A stretch of DNA of 32,040 bases from Helicobacter valdiviensis (lineage in GTDB: Bacteria; Campylobacterota; Campylobacteria; Campylobacterales; Helicobacteraceae). Below are positions 7,652-16,235 of the stretch, in pieces. The DNA lies in assembly GCF_003245365.1 (NCBI RefSeq), contig NZ_NBIU01000026.1:1-32040 (forward strand), in the 5' to 3' direction. Made by a program: the position numbers and the translations under genes. Below the pieces are notes generated by a model, which saw only the letters and a list, made by a program, of their open reading frames with translations, was not told the DNA's origin and did not search any database. The stretch's first letter is position 1. Every line of letters begins with the position of its first letter.

Positions 7652-7678
7652 TAGCCACATCTTTAAAAGATATGGCTA
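7652..7678. terminator. Hairpin after ppc
   Basis: TAGCCACATCTTT (7652-7664) faces AAAGATATGGCTA (7666-7678), an almost perfect inverted repeat with one C/A mismatch; in practice the innermost bases would form the loop. It starts 7 bp after the ppc stop, in the gap between convergent genes. No long U-run follows on either strand, so efficiency is uncertain. A second palindrome, TTGAGG/CCTCAA, lies at 7726-7742. Confidence 0.45.
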
Positions 7679-7787
7679 CCAATAAAACAAACATAAGAAA
7701 TTATTTAAAGAGAAAGTGAATAATTTTGAGGTTTAACCTCAAGTGCAAATTATACCTTTTAAACCTTAAAATAAATTATGATTAATA

Positions 7788-8990
7788 TTAATTGGATAAT
7801 ATTTTGTCTTTTTGTAACAAAATATTTTTGCCAATCCACCAAAAGAATAATCCTAATATTGCAACAAATGAAAGCAGTAAATAAGCATATAAATATCCAA
7901 AATCTTGTGCTACAAATCCTGCTAAAGTGCTACTTAAAGCTCCGCCAATCCCTCCTAAAATTAATACAAAAGAAATACCAAAATTAATATGTCCGCTCCC
8001 TTGCAAGATCCTTGTTACTATAATAGGCACAATTACTCCATTAATCCCTGCTCCCATACCGTCTAAAATTTGCACGATTACCATTGCAAGATTATGGGTG
8101 AAATAACCAGCAATGCAACCTCTAAAGATTAATACAACAAAGCAAAAAGCAAAAAGATAGAAGTAGATTTTAAAATCATGTTTTTCATCAAGTTTTTTGG
8201 CACACCAATAAGAAACCAAAACCATAGTGCTTTGTGCAATAATAATAGTAAGCGCTGCATAAGCCCCGCTTGTATCAATTCCTAGAGTATGTGCTCTTTG
8301 GCTTAGAAGAGGGAGCATATAGGCATTGCTTAAATGGAAACAAAACATTGCAAAACAAAGGAGTAAAATTTGTTTATGGAATAAAACCTCATAAAACTTT
8401 AATGGCCTATGATTTTTTGGCTCTCCTCTTGCTATTTTGTGATTAATAGCACTCTCTTTAATAAAGTGCAAACATAAAAGTGAAGTAAGTGCTACAAAAA
8501 GGGTAACGATAAAACTAGCACCCACCCCATAAATGGAACAAAAGATTAAACAAAGCACAGAACCAAAGATAGTTCCTGCATGTTTATAAGCTTCATTAAG
8601 GCTGATTTGGTAAGCAAATTTGAATTTTCCCACTAAGCCCAAAGTAAGAGCATTAAAGGCAGGCGCTAAGAAGGTGGCACTAAGTGCAATCAAAGTTTGT
8701 GCAAAAAGAGTGATGTAAAATGTTGGATAAAAATAATTTATTATAAGTGCAAAAATGATTAAAATAATGCTTAAAAAAATAAATTGTTTTTTCTTTTTTG
8801 TAGAATCTACTAATATTCCCAAAGGCATACCAAAAACTAAAGCACATAAAGTAGCTATTGTAGCAATAAAACCTATCTGCCCTTCTTTAAAATTATGTTC
8901 TTTTAAAAATACACCAAGATAAGGACCAAGCCCATCTCTAACATCAGCAATAAAAAAATTAAGCCATAAGAGTGCTTGTGTAGAATTCAT
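7788..8990 (-). CDS. Major facilitator superfamily transporter
   Basis: This 400-residue inner-membrane protein has about 12 hydrophobic segments and an MFS motif A-like loop between helices 2 and 3 (GMPLGILVDSTKKKK, about residues 54-68). The N-terminus, MNSTQALLWLNFFIADVRDG followed by LGPYLGVFL, has the D-x-R-D-G-LGP pattern seen in a group of uncharacterised MFS carriers. The substrate cannot be told from sequence. The start at 8990 has an AAAGGA ribosome-binding site at proper spacing. It lies downstream of clpB on the same strand, but 226 bp and a hairpin separate them, so it probably has its own promoter. Confidence 0.85.
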   Translation of the reverse strand: MNSTQALLWLNFFIADVRDGLGPYLGVFLKEHNFKEGQIGFIATIATLCALVFGMPLGILVDSTKKKKQFIFLSIILIIFALIINYFYPTFYITLFAQTLIALSATFLAPAFNALTLGLVGKFKFAYQISLNEAYKHAGTIFGSVLCLIFCSIYGVGASFIVTLFVALTSLLCLHFIKESAINHKIARGEPKNHRPLKFYEVLFHKQILLLCFAMFCFHLSNAYMLPLLSQRAHTLGIDTSGAYAALTIIIAQSTMVLVSYWCAKKLDEKHDFKIYFYLFAFCFVVLIFRGCIAGYFTHNLAMVIVQILDGMGAGINGVIVPIIVTRILQGSGHINFGISFVLILGGIGGALSSTLAGFVAQDFGYLYAYLLLSFVAILGLFFWWIGKNILLQKDKILSN

Positions 8991-9178
8991 AAAAGTCCTT
9001 TATTATAATAAAGTATCGCTATAATTATTCTTTTTAATAAAACCAAACAAAAGCCTTATATGTTGCAAAAAGTTTAGGCTTTATTGGATTTCCTAAAATG
9101 ATAGATTAGGAATTTGCTTGTTGAAATTTGGGAATTTTTGGGTTAATTGTTGAGGAATTATACCATATTAAGTGAAGT

Positions 9179-9205
9179 AAAAGCAAAGCTTTTAGCAATG
9201 CTTTT
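9179..9205 (-). terminator. Possible terminator of clpB
   Basis: On the minus strand AAAAGCA and TGCTTTT (the two ends of 9179-9205) pair around a loop with a further GC pair. The structure begins 12 nt past the clpB stop codon, and the right arm ends in a short T-rich tract. A second stem, TTCCTAA/TTAGGAA, lies further on at 9090-9112. Both are modest in strength. Confidence 0.35.
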
Positions 9206-9216
9206 ATGGGTTGATT

Positions 9217-11790
9217 TTAGCTAATTTTAGCTTTTATTTCTTCATTTTCTGCATAGAAGCTAACTTTGCTATCTTCTTTAACTTTACCCTCTAAAATCAG
9301 CTCTGCAAGCCTATCTTCTATTTCTTCATATAATGCTCTCTTTAATGGTCTAGCTCCATAGATAGGATCAAATCCAACTTTTGCAATGAGTTCTTTTGCA
9401 CTTTGTTCTAGCTCTAAAGTTATGCCTCTTTCATTTACTTTCTTTTGGATATTTTTAAAGAGAATATCCACAATATGTGTGATTTGCTCTAATCCAAGAG
9501 GGTTAAAGATAATAATATCATCTAATCGGTTTAAAAACTCTGGTTTGAAGTATCCCTTTAATGCTTCACGCACCGACTTTTCTCTTTCTTCTTCGTTATT
9601 AATTTCTAAAATCTTATCACTTGCAATATTGCTTGTTAGGATAATAATAGTATTTCTAAAATCAATAGTTACCCCTTTATTATCTGTTAGTCTTCCATCA
9701 TCAAGCACTTGAAGAAGCATATTAAACACATCTGGATGGGCTTTTTCTATCTCATCAAATAGCACTACACTATAAGGTTTTCTTCTTACTGCTTCTGTGA
9801 GTTGTCCGCCCTCTTCATAGCCTACATATCCTGGAGGTGCTCCTACAAGGCGGGATGCAGCGTGTTTTTCCATATATTCGCTCATATCTATTCTTATTAG
9901 ATTTTTCTCACTATCAAAGAGAAATCTAGCGAGAGTTTTAGCAGATTCGGTTTTTCCAACTCCTGTAGGTCCTAAGAAAAGGAAGCTTCCAATGGGTCTA
10001 TTTAGCTCACTTAGTCCTGCTTTATTGCGTTTTATAGCTCTTGCTATGGCTTTTAGTGCTTTATCTTGTCCGATGACATCTTTTTTTAACTCATCTTCAA
10101 TGCCTAAAATTCTATCTTTTTCATCTTGTAGCATTTTCTTTATAGGGATTTGCGTCCATCTGCTAACAACTGAAGCGATAGATTCTGGTGTTACTGCATT
10201 TCTTAGGAGTGTGCCATTTTCTTGCATTTTTTCCCATTTTTCATTTTGGCTTACTAGCTCTTTTTCAAGCTCTGGAATCTTGCCATAGTCAATTTCTGCA
10301 GCTTTATTAAAATCGCTATTTCTTTTTGCTAGTTCGCTTTGAGTTTTTAGAGAATCTATTTCACCTTTGATTTTTGCTATTGCATTAAAAACTTGTTTTT
10401 CGTTTTCAAATTGTGCTAGAAGTGCATTTTTATTCTCTTCTTTGTTGCTTAGTTCTTTGCCTATTTCATCAAGTCTAGCTTTGTTTTTTTCACTTTTTTC
10501 CATTAGCAAAGCTTCTTTTTCTACTTGCAGACTTTCAATCTCTCTTTTAACGCGTGAGAGTTCACTTGGTTCAGATTCTATTTGCATTTTTAGCTCGGCC
10601 GCTGCTTCATCAATTAAGTCAATAGCTTTATCAGGCAGGAATCTATCAGTAATATAACGGTTGCTTAGTTTTGCTGCTGCAACTAGTGCGCCATCGTGTA
10701 TGCTTACATTGTGGTGGGCTTCAAGCCTTTCTTTTATGCCTCGTAAAATTTGCAAAGCTTCATTTACGCTTGGTTCATTTAGATTTACAGGCTGGAATCT
10801 CCTTTGCAATGCTGCATCTTTTTCAAAGTATTTTCTATATTCTTTTAGGGTTGTAGCTCCTATTGTGTGAAGCTCACCTCTAGCAAGGGCTGGTTTTAGG
10901 ATATTTGCTGCGTCCATACTGCCTTCGCTTGCTCCTGCACCTACAATGGTATGGATTTCATCAATAAATAAAATGATATTTCCACTTTTTTTAACCTCAT
11001 CAATTACTTTTTTTAACCTATCTTCAAATTCTCCCCTATACTTTGCACCTGCAATTAATGCACTCATATCAAGTGCTACTACTTTTTTGTTTTGTAAGGA
11101 GAGTGGCACTTCTTTTTTGACAATTCTTTGTGCTAAGCCCTCTACTACAGCGGTTTTTCCAACTCCTGGTTCGCCTAGTAAGATTGGATTGTTTTTTGTC
11201 TTTCTAATTAAAATTTGCATCATATGCGTAATTTCTTCATCTCTACCAATTACGGGATCTAGCTTACCTTCTATTGCCTTTTGCGTTAAATCAATACCAA
11301 ATTTATCTAAAGATTCTAGATTTTCATCTGCACTTTTGCTATCAATTTTTACTCCTCCACGCATAGATTCTATTGTCTTTTTTAGCTCGTTTAAATCTAA
11401 AAATTTAGCAAAAAGACTTTTTATGGGTTCTTCGCCTAAATTTGCCAAAATAAAGCAATCAATAGCAATATAGCTATCTCCCATCTTTGTGGCCAAGCCT
11501 TCAGCCTTGCTTAAAGACTCGCTTAGCTCTCTACTTATTTTTAGATTTTCTTTACTTACTTGTGAGCTTTGCGGAAGCGATTTTGCAATACTTTGTGCTT
11601 CAAGTTCTAAAGCGTTTTTGTCTTGGTTTAGGCGGTTTAATGCTTGGTTTAAAAGTGAGTTTGTATTTGTTAGCATCGCCCAAAATAAATGAATGGTTTG
11701 GATTTCTTGGTTTTTATTATGCAATGCTAAAGAAGCTCCTTGCTCTAAGCTCTCTTGCATTTGGTTGGTTAATTTTTCTAATAGATTCAT
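9217..11790 (-). CDS. clpB: ATP-dependent chaperone ClpB
   Basis: ClpB is a hexameric AAA+ disaggregase that threads aggregated proteins through its pore with DnaK's help. The 857-residue length is full. The order is: an N-terminal Clp_N double repeat (about 1-145); the first AAA+ module with Walker A GEPGVGKT (about residues 204-211) and Walker B ILFIDEIH; the coiled-coil middle domain, Lys/Glu-rich (about 390-525); the second AAA+ module with Walker A GPTGVGKT and Walker [15 protein letters not shown]; and the C-terminal ClpB_D2-small domain. The pore-loop tyrosines in AKYRGEFE and GYVGYEEGG are present. The ribosome-binding site AAGGAGG is very strong. The promoter is a consensus sigma-70 site with repeated CTTGAC-type half-sites, suggesting a heat-shock repressor. 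Confidence 0.98.
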   Translation of the reverse strand: MNLLEKLTNQMQESLEQGASLALHNKNQEIQTIHLFWAMLTNTNSLLNQALNRLNQDKNALELEAQSIAKSLPQSSQVSKENLKISRELSESLSKAEGLATKMGDSYIAIDCFILANLGEEPIKSLFAKFLDLNELKKTIESMRGGVKIDSKSADENLESLDKFGIDLTQKAIEGKLDPVIGRDEEITHMMQILIRKTKNNPILLGEPGVGKTAVVEGLAQRIVKKEVPLSLQNKKVVALDMSALIAGAKYRGEFEDRLKKVIDEVKKSGNIILFIDEIHTIVGAGASEGSMDAANILKPALARGELHTIGATTLKEYRKYFEKDAALQRRFQPVNLNEPSVNEALQILRGIKERLEAHHNVSIHDGALVAAAKLSNRYITDRFLPDKAIDLIDEAAAELKMQIESEPSELSRVKREIESLQVEKEALLMEKSEKNKARLDEIGKELSNKEENKNALLAQFENEKQVFNAIAKIKGEIDSLKTQSELAKRNSDFNKAAEIDYGKIPELEKELVSQNEKWEKMQENGTLLRNAVTPESIASVVSRWTQIPIKKMLQDEKDRILGIEDELKKDVIGQDKALKAIARAIKRNKAGLSELNRPIGSFLFLGPTGVGKTESAKTLARFLFDSEKNLIRIDMSEYMEKHAASRLVGAPPGYVGYEEGGQLTEAVRRKPYSVVLFDEIEKAHPDVFNMLLQVLDDGRLTDNKGVTIDFRNTIIILTSNIASDKILEINNEEEREKSVREALKGYFKPEFLNRLDDIIIFNPLGLEQITHIVDILFKNIQKKVNERGITLELEQSAKELIAKVGFDPIYGARPLKRALYEEIEDRLAELILEGKVKEDSKVSFYAENEEIKAKIS

Positions 11791-11813
11791 AAAACCTCCT
11801 TGTGAAAATTAAT

Positions 11814-11851
11814 TTGACAGTATTATATAACTTTAGTCAAGTATTGTCAAG
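11814..11851 (-). promoter_or_regulatory. Consensus sigma-70 promoter of clpB with overlapping half-sites
   Basis: On the minus strand TTGACA (11850-11845) and TATAAT (11827-11822) are separated by exactly 17 bp, a perfect sigma-70 promoter and unusual for Campylobacterota. The spacer contains a second CTTGACT (11841-11835), and TGTCAA follows two bases after the -10 (11819-11814), making an inverted repeat with the -35. CTTGAC(T) resembles half of the HspR operator HAIR (CTTGAGT-N7-ACTCAAG), but the full palindrome is absent. Repressor control is likely; the identity of the repressor is inference. Confidence 0.7.
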
Positions 11852-11890
11852 TTTTATAATGATAAAATACTAAATGTTTATGAGTGCAAA

Positions 11891-12574
11891 TTAATTTAAT
11901 GCAAATTCTACAGCTTTTTTTATATGTATTTGAGTGGTATCAAAAAGCTTCATTTTGCAATCTTGTTGGTTTAGAAGAAGCCCTATTTCTGTGCAACCTA
12001 AAATCACTCCATCAATTTCTTTATATGTTTGAATGATTTTTAAATATTGTTGTTTAGAGGTTTCTAGGACTTTTCCTAGACAAAGTTCTTTAAAAATTAT
12101 ATTATTAAGAATTTCTATTTCTTGGGGATTTGGTAATACAACTTGCACTCCAAAGTTTTGTAAAATATCTTTATAAAAGCTTTCATTTAAAGTAAATTTT
12201 GTTCCTAAAAGCAAGGGTTTTGTGATTTTTTCTTTTTGAAGTTCTTCGCCTAAAGCCTCTGCGATATGGATAAAAGGTATGTGGATTTTTTGTGTGATAA
12301 GAGGTAGGACTTTGTGCATGGTGTTGGTTGCAAGAAGTAAAAAATCTGCCCCCATTTTTTCTAATTTTAAACCCGCTTCCATTATGATTTTAGCACTCTC
12401 TTCCCATCTATTTTCTCTTTGTAGTTTTGCAATTTCTTCAAAAATTAAGCTAATAAGTGCAATTTTGGCTGAGTTTAGTCCGCCCAACTTTTCTCTTATG
12501 AAATGGTTAATGCCTTGATAATAGCTTAATGTGCTTTCAAAGCTCATTCCGCCGATGATTCCTATGGTTTTCAT
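11891..12574 (-). CDS. Aspartate/glutamate racemase family protein (YgeA/RacX type)
   Basis: The 227-residue product belongs to the PLP-independent Asp/Glu racemase fold. It starts MKTIGIIGGMSFEST, the family's N-terminal loop. The two catalytic positions are Thr83 in ATNTMH and Cys194 in ILGCTEI. A Thr/Cys pair rather than Cys/Cys is, as I recall, a feature of the E. coli YgeA-type aspartate/glutamate racemase. It could supply D-aspartate or D-glutamate, or act on another amino acid. It stands alone, divergent from the DUF507-carA operon, with a -10 box TATAAT (minus strand) at 12616-12611. A glutamate racemase for peptidoglycan (MurI) would be a different gene. Confidence 0.85.
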   Translation of the reverse strand: MKTIGIIGGMSFESTLSYYQGINHFIREKLGGLNSAKIALISLIFEEIAKLQRENRWEESAKIIMEAGLKLEKMGADFLLLATNTMHKVLPLITQKIHIPFIHIAEALGEELQKEKITKPLLLGTKFTLNESFYKDILQNFGVQVVLPNPQEIEILNNIIFKELCLGKVLETSKQQYLKIIQTYKEIDGVILGCTEIGLLLNQQDCKMKLFDTTQIHIKKAVEFALN

Positions 12575-12610
12575 AAAATTTCCCTTTAGAATAATTGATT
12601 AATGGGGTAA

Positions 12611-12616
12611 ATTATA
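12611..12616 (-). promoter_or_regulatory. -10 box for the racemase gene
   Basis: TATAAT on the minus strand, 37 bp before the racemase start codon, within the 122-bp divergent gap. No good -35 is seen (TTAAAT at the 17-bp position). The plus-strand operon probably starts from the TAAAAT-like sequence near 12652-12657, a weaker call. Confidence 0.4.
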
Positions 12617-12696
12617 CTTTACACGAGATTAAAATTTAAGACAGAAATAGGTAAAATAATAGACAAATAAAGAAAAAATTATAAGGTTTGATACAG

Positions 12697-13248
12697 ATGA
12701 AGCTAAAAATCCCGCACGCACCCTATATTGGAAACAAAATAGCATTAGATTTATCCTCTTGTGGATTTGTTAGCATTTTGCATGGATTAGATGGAGTGAG
12801 TAAGATAGCACAAGAACTCTTGGTAAAAGACTTAGAAGAAGAGCTAAGAATTGAAGAAAAAGCAAGAGAAATTATTGAAGAAAATCTTGATGAAATTGAA
12901 TTTATGCAAGCAGATGAGCACCAGCTTTTTTGGAAAGTAAAAAAGCATATCGCACAAGAAAATGATTTTAATCTTGCATGGGAAGATAGATATAATGCAC
13001 TTTCTCATAAGATTTTAAATGAATTAATTGATGAAGATTTGATAGATTTTGCAGTATCTGAAACACGCGTTAAAAATGTGATTTTTAAAGCAATTGATGG
13101 CTATGTGAAAGCTTATAATGAAATTGAAGAAATCATTAGTGAAAAAATTAGTAATTATAAGCGTAAAATTGTATTTGGTAGTGAGGAATATGAGCTGATT
13201 TTTGACAAGCTTTATCAAGAAGAATTAAGAAAGAGAGGTTTTCTATAA
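12697..13248 (+). CDS. DUF507 family protein
   Basis: The 183-residue protein starts MKLKIPHAPYIGNKIALDL, which matches the usual start of the DUF507 family. An in-frame TTG at 12688 would add three residues, but it leaves no room for the AAGG ribosome-binding site at 12683-12686; the ATG at 12697 has 10-nt spacing, so I chose it. The protein is charged and helix-rich, with long Glu/Lys segments (residues 40-75 and 145-183), soluble and without a signal peptide. Function is unknown. Its stop overlaps the carA start by one base (TAATG), so translation of carA is probably coupled to it. From memory the DUF507-carA pairing recurs across Campylobacterota. Confidence 0.88.
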   Translation: MKLKIPHAPYIGNKIALDLSSCGFVSILHGLDGVSKIAQELLVKDLEEELRIEEKAREIIEENLDEIEFMQADEHQLFWKVKKHIAQENDFNLAWEDRYNALSHKILNELIDEDLIDFAVSETRVKNVIFKAIDGYVKAYNEIEEIISEKISNYKRKIVFGSEEYELIFDKLYQEELRKRGFL

Positions 13249-14381
13249 TGGATTTACAACCTGCTTTTATTTATTTAGAAAATGGAATGTATTTTGAGGC
13301 AAAGAGCTTTGGGGCGAGTGGGATTTTTGTAGGAGAGCTTGTTTTTAACACTTCTATGAGTGGGTATCAAGAGATTATTACAGATCCTAGCTATGCAGGG
13401 CAATTTATTTGTTTTACAATGCCAGAAATTGGGATTGTGGGGACAAACTCTAAAGATATGGAAGGCAAAAAGGCTTTTTGTAAGGGTATTTTGTGTCATC
13501 ATTATAATGATAGATTTTCAAATTTTCGTTCCGAGCAGTCTTTGGGAGAGTTTTTAAAGGCGCAAAATATTATGGGAATTTGTGAAATAGATACAAGATT
13601 TCTTACGCAAACTTTGCGTAAAGAGGGTGCTATGATGATGATAGCCTCTAGTCAAAAACTAAGCAAAGAGGAACTGGCTCAAAAACTTAAAAGCTCCAAA
13701 CGCATTGAAGAGATTAATTATATACAAGAGGTTAGCACACAAGAGCCTTATACTCATAATTTTGGCAAGTTTGATTTTGCGAGCATGGATTATTCTATAC
13801 CTAAAACAGATAAGAAAATCATTGCCATAGATTTTGGGATTAAAAGGAGTATTTTAAACCAACTTGTAAATGCAGGCTTTAGCGTTGAGGTTCTTCCGCA
13901 TAGTTTTAGTGCAGATTTACTAATCCAAAGATATGAGAATAAAGAGTTTGATGGAATCTTTTTGTCTAATGGGCCAGGAGATCCTAAAGTTTTAACAAAA
14001 GAAATTGCAGAAATTAAAAAATTGGTGGATAAAAAAATCCCTATTTTTGCAATTTGTTTAGGACACCAGTTATTATCTTTAGCTCATGGATATGATACTT
14101 ATAAGCTAAAATTTGGACACCATGGTGGCAATCACCCAGTAAAAAATCTTCTTACACAAAGAATAGAAATCACTGCACAAAACCATAACTATTCTGTTCC
14201 AGAAAATATAGAAGAAATCGCAAAAATAACCCATAGAAATCTTTTTGATGGCACGATTGAAGGAGTTGTTTATAAAGATTCTCCTATTATCTCTTACCAG
14301 CACCACCCAGAAGCAGGTCCAGGACCTTTAGAGTCTAATGAGCTTTTTGGAGAGTTTAGAAAGTTTTTAGAAACTCTTTAA
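13248..14381 (+). CDS. carA: Carbamoyl-phosphate synthase small subunit
   Basis: CarA is the glutaminase subunit that passes ammonia to CarB for carbamoyl phosphate, the precursor of pyrimidines and arginine. The 377-residue length is standard. The N-terminal CPSase_sm_chain domain includes LVFNTSMSGYQEIITDPSYAGQ. The C-terminal class I glutamine amidotransferase domain has nucleophile Cys270 in AICLGHQLL, and His353 and Glu355 in QHHPEAGPGP. FLSNGPGDP is the oxyanion-strand motif. carB is not in the window. Both junctions are TAATG overlaps, with DUF507 upstream and bioF downstream, so these genes form one coupled transcript. Confidence 0.98.
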   Translation: MDLQPAFIYLENGMYFEAKSFGASGIFVGELVFNTSMSGYQEIITDPSYAGQFICFTMPEIGIVGTNSKDMEGKKAFCKGILCHHYNDRFSNFRSEQSLGEFLKAQNIMGICEIDTRFLTQTLRKEGAMMMIASSQKLSKEELAQKLKSSKRIEEINYIQEVSTQEPYTHNFGKFDFASMDYSIPKTDKKIIAIDFGIKRSILNQLVNAGFSVEVLPHSFSADLLIQRYENKEFDGIFLSNGPGDPKVLTKEIAEIKKLVDKKIPIFAICLGHQLLSLAHGYDTYKLKFGHHGGNHPVKNLLTQRIEITAQNHNYSVPENIEEIAKITHRNLFDGTIEGVVYKDSPIISYQHHPEAGPGPLESNELFGEFRKFLETL

Positions 14382-15568
14382 TGGAGCATTTAGCAAAACT
14401 TGCTTTAGAAAAGCTAAAGGAGAGTTCTAATTTACGCTCTTTGTATGGTATAAAACATGATGGGCTTTTTGTGTATAAAAATGGCAAAAAGCTTTTAAAT
14501 CTTGCTTCTAATGATTATTTAAATCTCTCAAGCAATCAAGAATTTAAACAAGAGTTTTTAGATTCTGAAATTTATAAGAAAAATTTATATTTTAGTGCCT
14601 CTTCTTCTAGAAGTCTTAGTGGGAATTTTGAAATTTTTGAAATTTTTGAAGAATTTTTAGAGAGAATTTATCATAAAAAAGCACTTTTGTTTAATAGTGG
14701 ATACCATGCAAATATAGGAACAATTTCAAGCTTGGCTAGTCTTGGAAATCTTTTGTTTTTGGCGGATAAGTCTATCCATGCAAGTCATATAGATGGACTA
14801 AAATCTTTTAAAAAAGTTGCATTCAAACGCTTTTTGCATAATGATATAGAAAAATTAAAAGAACTTTTAGAAGATAATTATCAAAAATATGAAGGTATAG
14901 TGATTTTAAGTGAGGGGCTTTTTAGTATGGAGGGGGATTTTGCCCCTTTAAAAGAAATGGTTTTTTTAAAAAAACAATACCAAAATGTTTATATTTATCT
15001 TGATGAAGCTCATAGTATAGGAAGCTTTGGAAAGAATGGATATGGAGTGGCTTATGGGGAAGGAAATTTAGAGCTTTTAAAAGAAGTGGATTTTTTAGTG
15101 CTAACTTTTGGTAAAGCTTTGGGGAGTGTAGGGGCTTGTGTGCTAAGCAATCAGAGTTTTAAAGAGTATTTTTTAAATTTTGCAAGAAGCTTTATATATT
15201 CCACAGCCATTCCCCCTCTTTGTGTGGCGATGAGTTATTTTGGATTTTTGAAGCTTATAGATTTAGAGTGTAAAAGAGAGCAGTTGGCACAAAATTCATT
15301 TTTGCTCAAAAAAGAGCTTTTAGAAATTTTTCCTAAAAAGATTTTAGGCTCTTATAATATTCTTAGCATTGTTTTGGGGGGTAATGCAAGGGCAATTGCA
15401 TATCAAAAGTTGCTTGAAGAGGAGGGCTATTTTATCCCCGCGATTAAATCTCCCACAGTTCCCAAAGGTAGAGAATCTCTTAGGCTTTCGCTTACAGCAG
15501 ATATTCCAAAAGAGGATTTGGTGAATTTTGCCAAAGTTTTAAGGAAATTAAATAATGAAAATTTATGA
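14381..15568 (+). CDS. bioF: 8-amino-7-oxononanoate synthase
   Basis: BioF condenses pimeloyl-ACP (or -CoA) with L-alanine, using PLP, in the first committed ring-assembly step of biotin synthesis. The 395-residue protein has the alpha-oxoamine synthase layout: LLNLASNDYLNL near the start, SGYHANIGTISSL, DEAHSIGSFGKNGYG, and the PLP lysine at residue 245 in LTFGKALGSVGA, then STAIPP. Sister enzymes such as Kbl share these motifs, but the neighbours bioG and bioC decide for BioF. The start overlaps the carA stop (TAATG). Residues 86-96 (FEIFEIFEEFL) are encoded by a 9-bp tandem repeat. Confidence 0.94.
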   Translation: MEHLAKLALEKLKESSNLRSLYGIKHDGLFVYKNGKKLLNLASNDYLNLSSNQEFKQEFLDSEIYKKNLYFSASSSRSLSGNFEIFEIFEEFLERIYHKKALLFNSGYHANIGTISSLASLGNLLFLADKSIHASHIDGLKSFKKVAFKRFLHNDIEKLKELLEDNYQKYEGIVILSEGLFSMEGDFAPLKEMVFLKKQYQNVYIYLDEAHSIGSFGKNGYGVAYGEGNLELLKEVDFLVLTFGKALGSVGACVLSNQSFKEYFLNFARSFIYSTAIPPLCVAMSYFGFLKLIDLECKREQLAQNSFLLKKELLEIFPKKILGSYNILSIVLGGNARAIAYQKLLEEEGYFIPAIKSPTVPKGRESLRLSLTADIPKEDLVNFAKVLRKLNNENL

Positions 15569-16235
15569 CAATATTAAAGATAATAAAGAAATTTTTTTAT
15601 TATTTGGTGGTTTTGCTTCTCATCCTAGCCATTTTGAAGACTTTTTTGGGGAGAAAAATTTTGTTTTAGTTTATGATTATACAAGTTTGGATTTTGATGA
15701 AATTTTTTTAAAATTAAACACTCTTTTAAAAGAGAAAAAAGAGATAATTTTACTTGCTTTTTCTATGGGGATTTGGGTAGCAAATAAATTTCTCATTTTA
15801 AATAAAAATTTATCTTTTAAAATTTCTAAAATAATATCTATAAATGGAACTCCTTATGGGATAAATAATAGTTTTGGAATTCCTTATAAAATTTTCTCAT
15901 TTACGGCTAAAAATTTTCAATTATCAAGCTTCAAAAAATCTCTTTTTGGGAACTCTTTAAAAAAGGCTAAAAATTTTCAATTTGCAGAGGAGGATTTGCT
16001 AAAAAAAGAGCTAGAAAATTTGCTAGAAAATTATAGTTTAGAATGTGAAATTTATGCTTTTTGGGACAGTGCGATAGTTTCTAAAAATGATTTGATTTTT
16101 CCTCCTAAAGCTCAAATTTCTTTTTGGGAAAATTATGCAAATCAAATAACAAAAAATCCGAATTTTAAAATTTCTTTTTTGGAAGCTTCGCATTTTACAT
16201 TTTTTGATAGGAAACTTTTATGCGAGATTTTTTAA
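15555..16235 (+). CDS. bioG: Pimeloyl-ACP methyl ester esterase BioG
   Basis: BioG removes the methyl ester from pimeloyl-ACP methyl ester, ending the disguised fatty-acid synthesis route begun by BioC. The 226-residue alpha/beta-hydrolase (DUF452 family) has a nucleophile elbow AFSMG with Ser70, Asp171 in FWDS (or Asp179) as candidate acid, and His213 in EASHFTFF. The first elbow residue is Ala rather than Gly. The FGGFASHPSHF stretch (residues 17-27) is the oxyanion-loop region of this family. It overlaps bioF by 14 nt and bioC by 16 nt. An 18-bp direct repeat 60 bp apart (from 15905 and 15965) encodes the recurring AKNFQ segments. H. pylori is known to use a different esterase, BioV. Confidence 0.88.
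   Translation: MKIYDNIKDNKEIFLLFGGFASHPSHFEDFFGEKNFVLVYDYTSLDFDEIFLKLNTLLKEKKEIILLAFSMGIWVANKFLILNKNLSFKISKIISINGTPYGINNSFGIPYKIFSFTAKNFQLSSFKKSLFGNSLKKAKNFQFAEEDLLKKELENLLENYSLECEIYAFWDSAIVSKNDLIFPPKAQISFWENYANQITKNPNFKISFLEASHFTFFDRKLLCEIF

Noticed and set aside
12688-12696. TTG start adding three residues to the DUF507 protein
   Set aside because: The ribosome-binding site AAGG ends one base before it; the ATG at 12697 has normal spacing and the family-typical N-terminus.
12984-13218. Reverse frame opposite the DUF507 gene
   Set aside because: Low-complexity Asn/Ile/Phe sequence produced by antisense reading of a Glu/Lys-rich gene.
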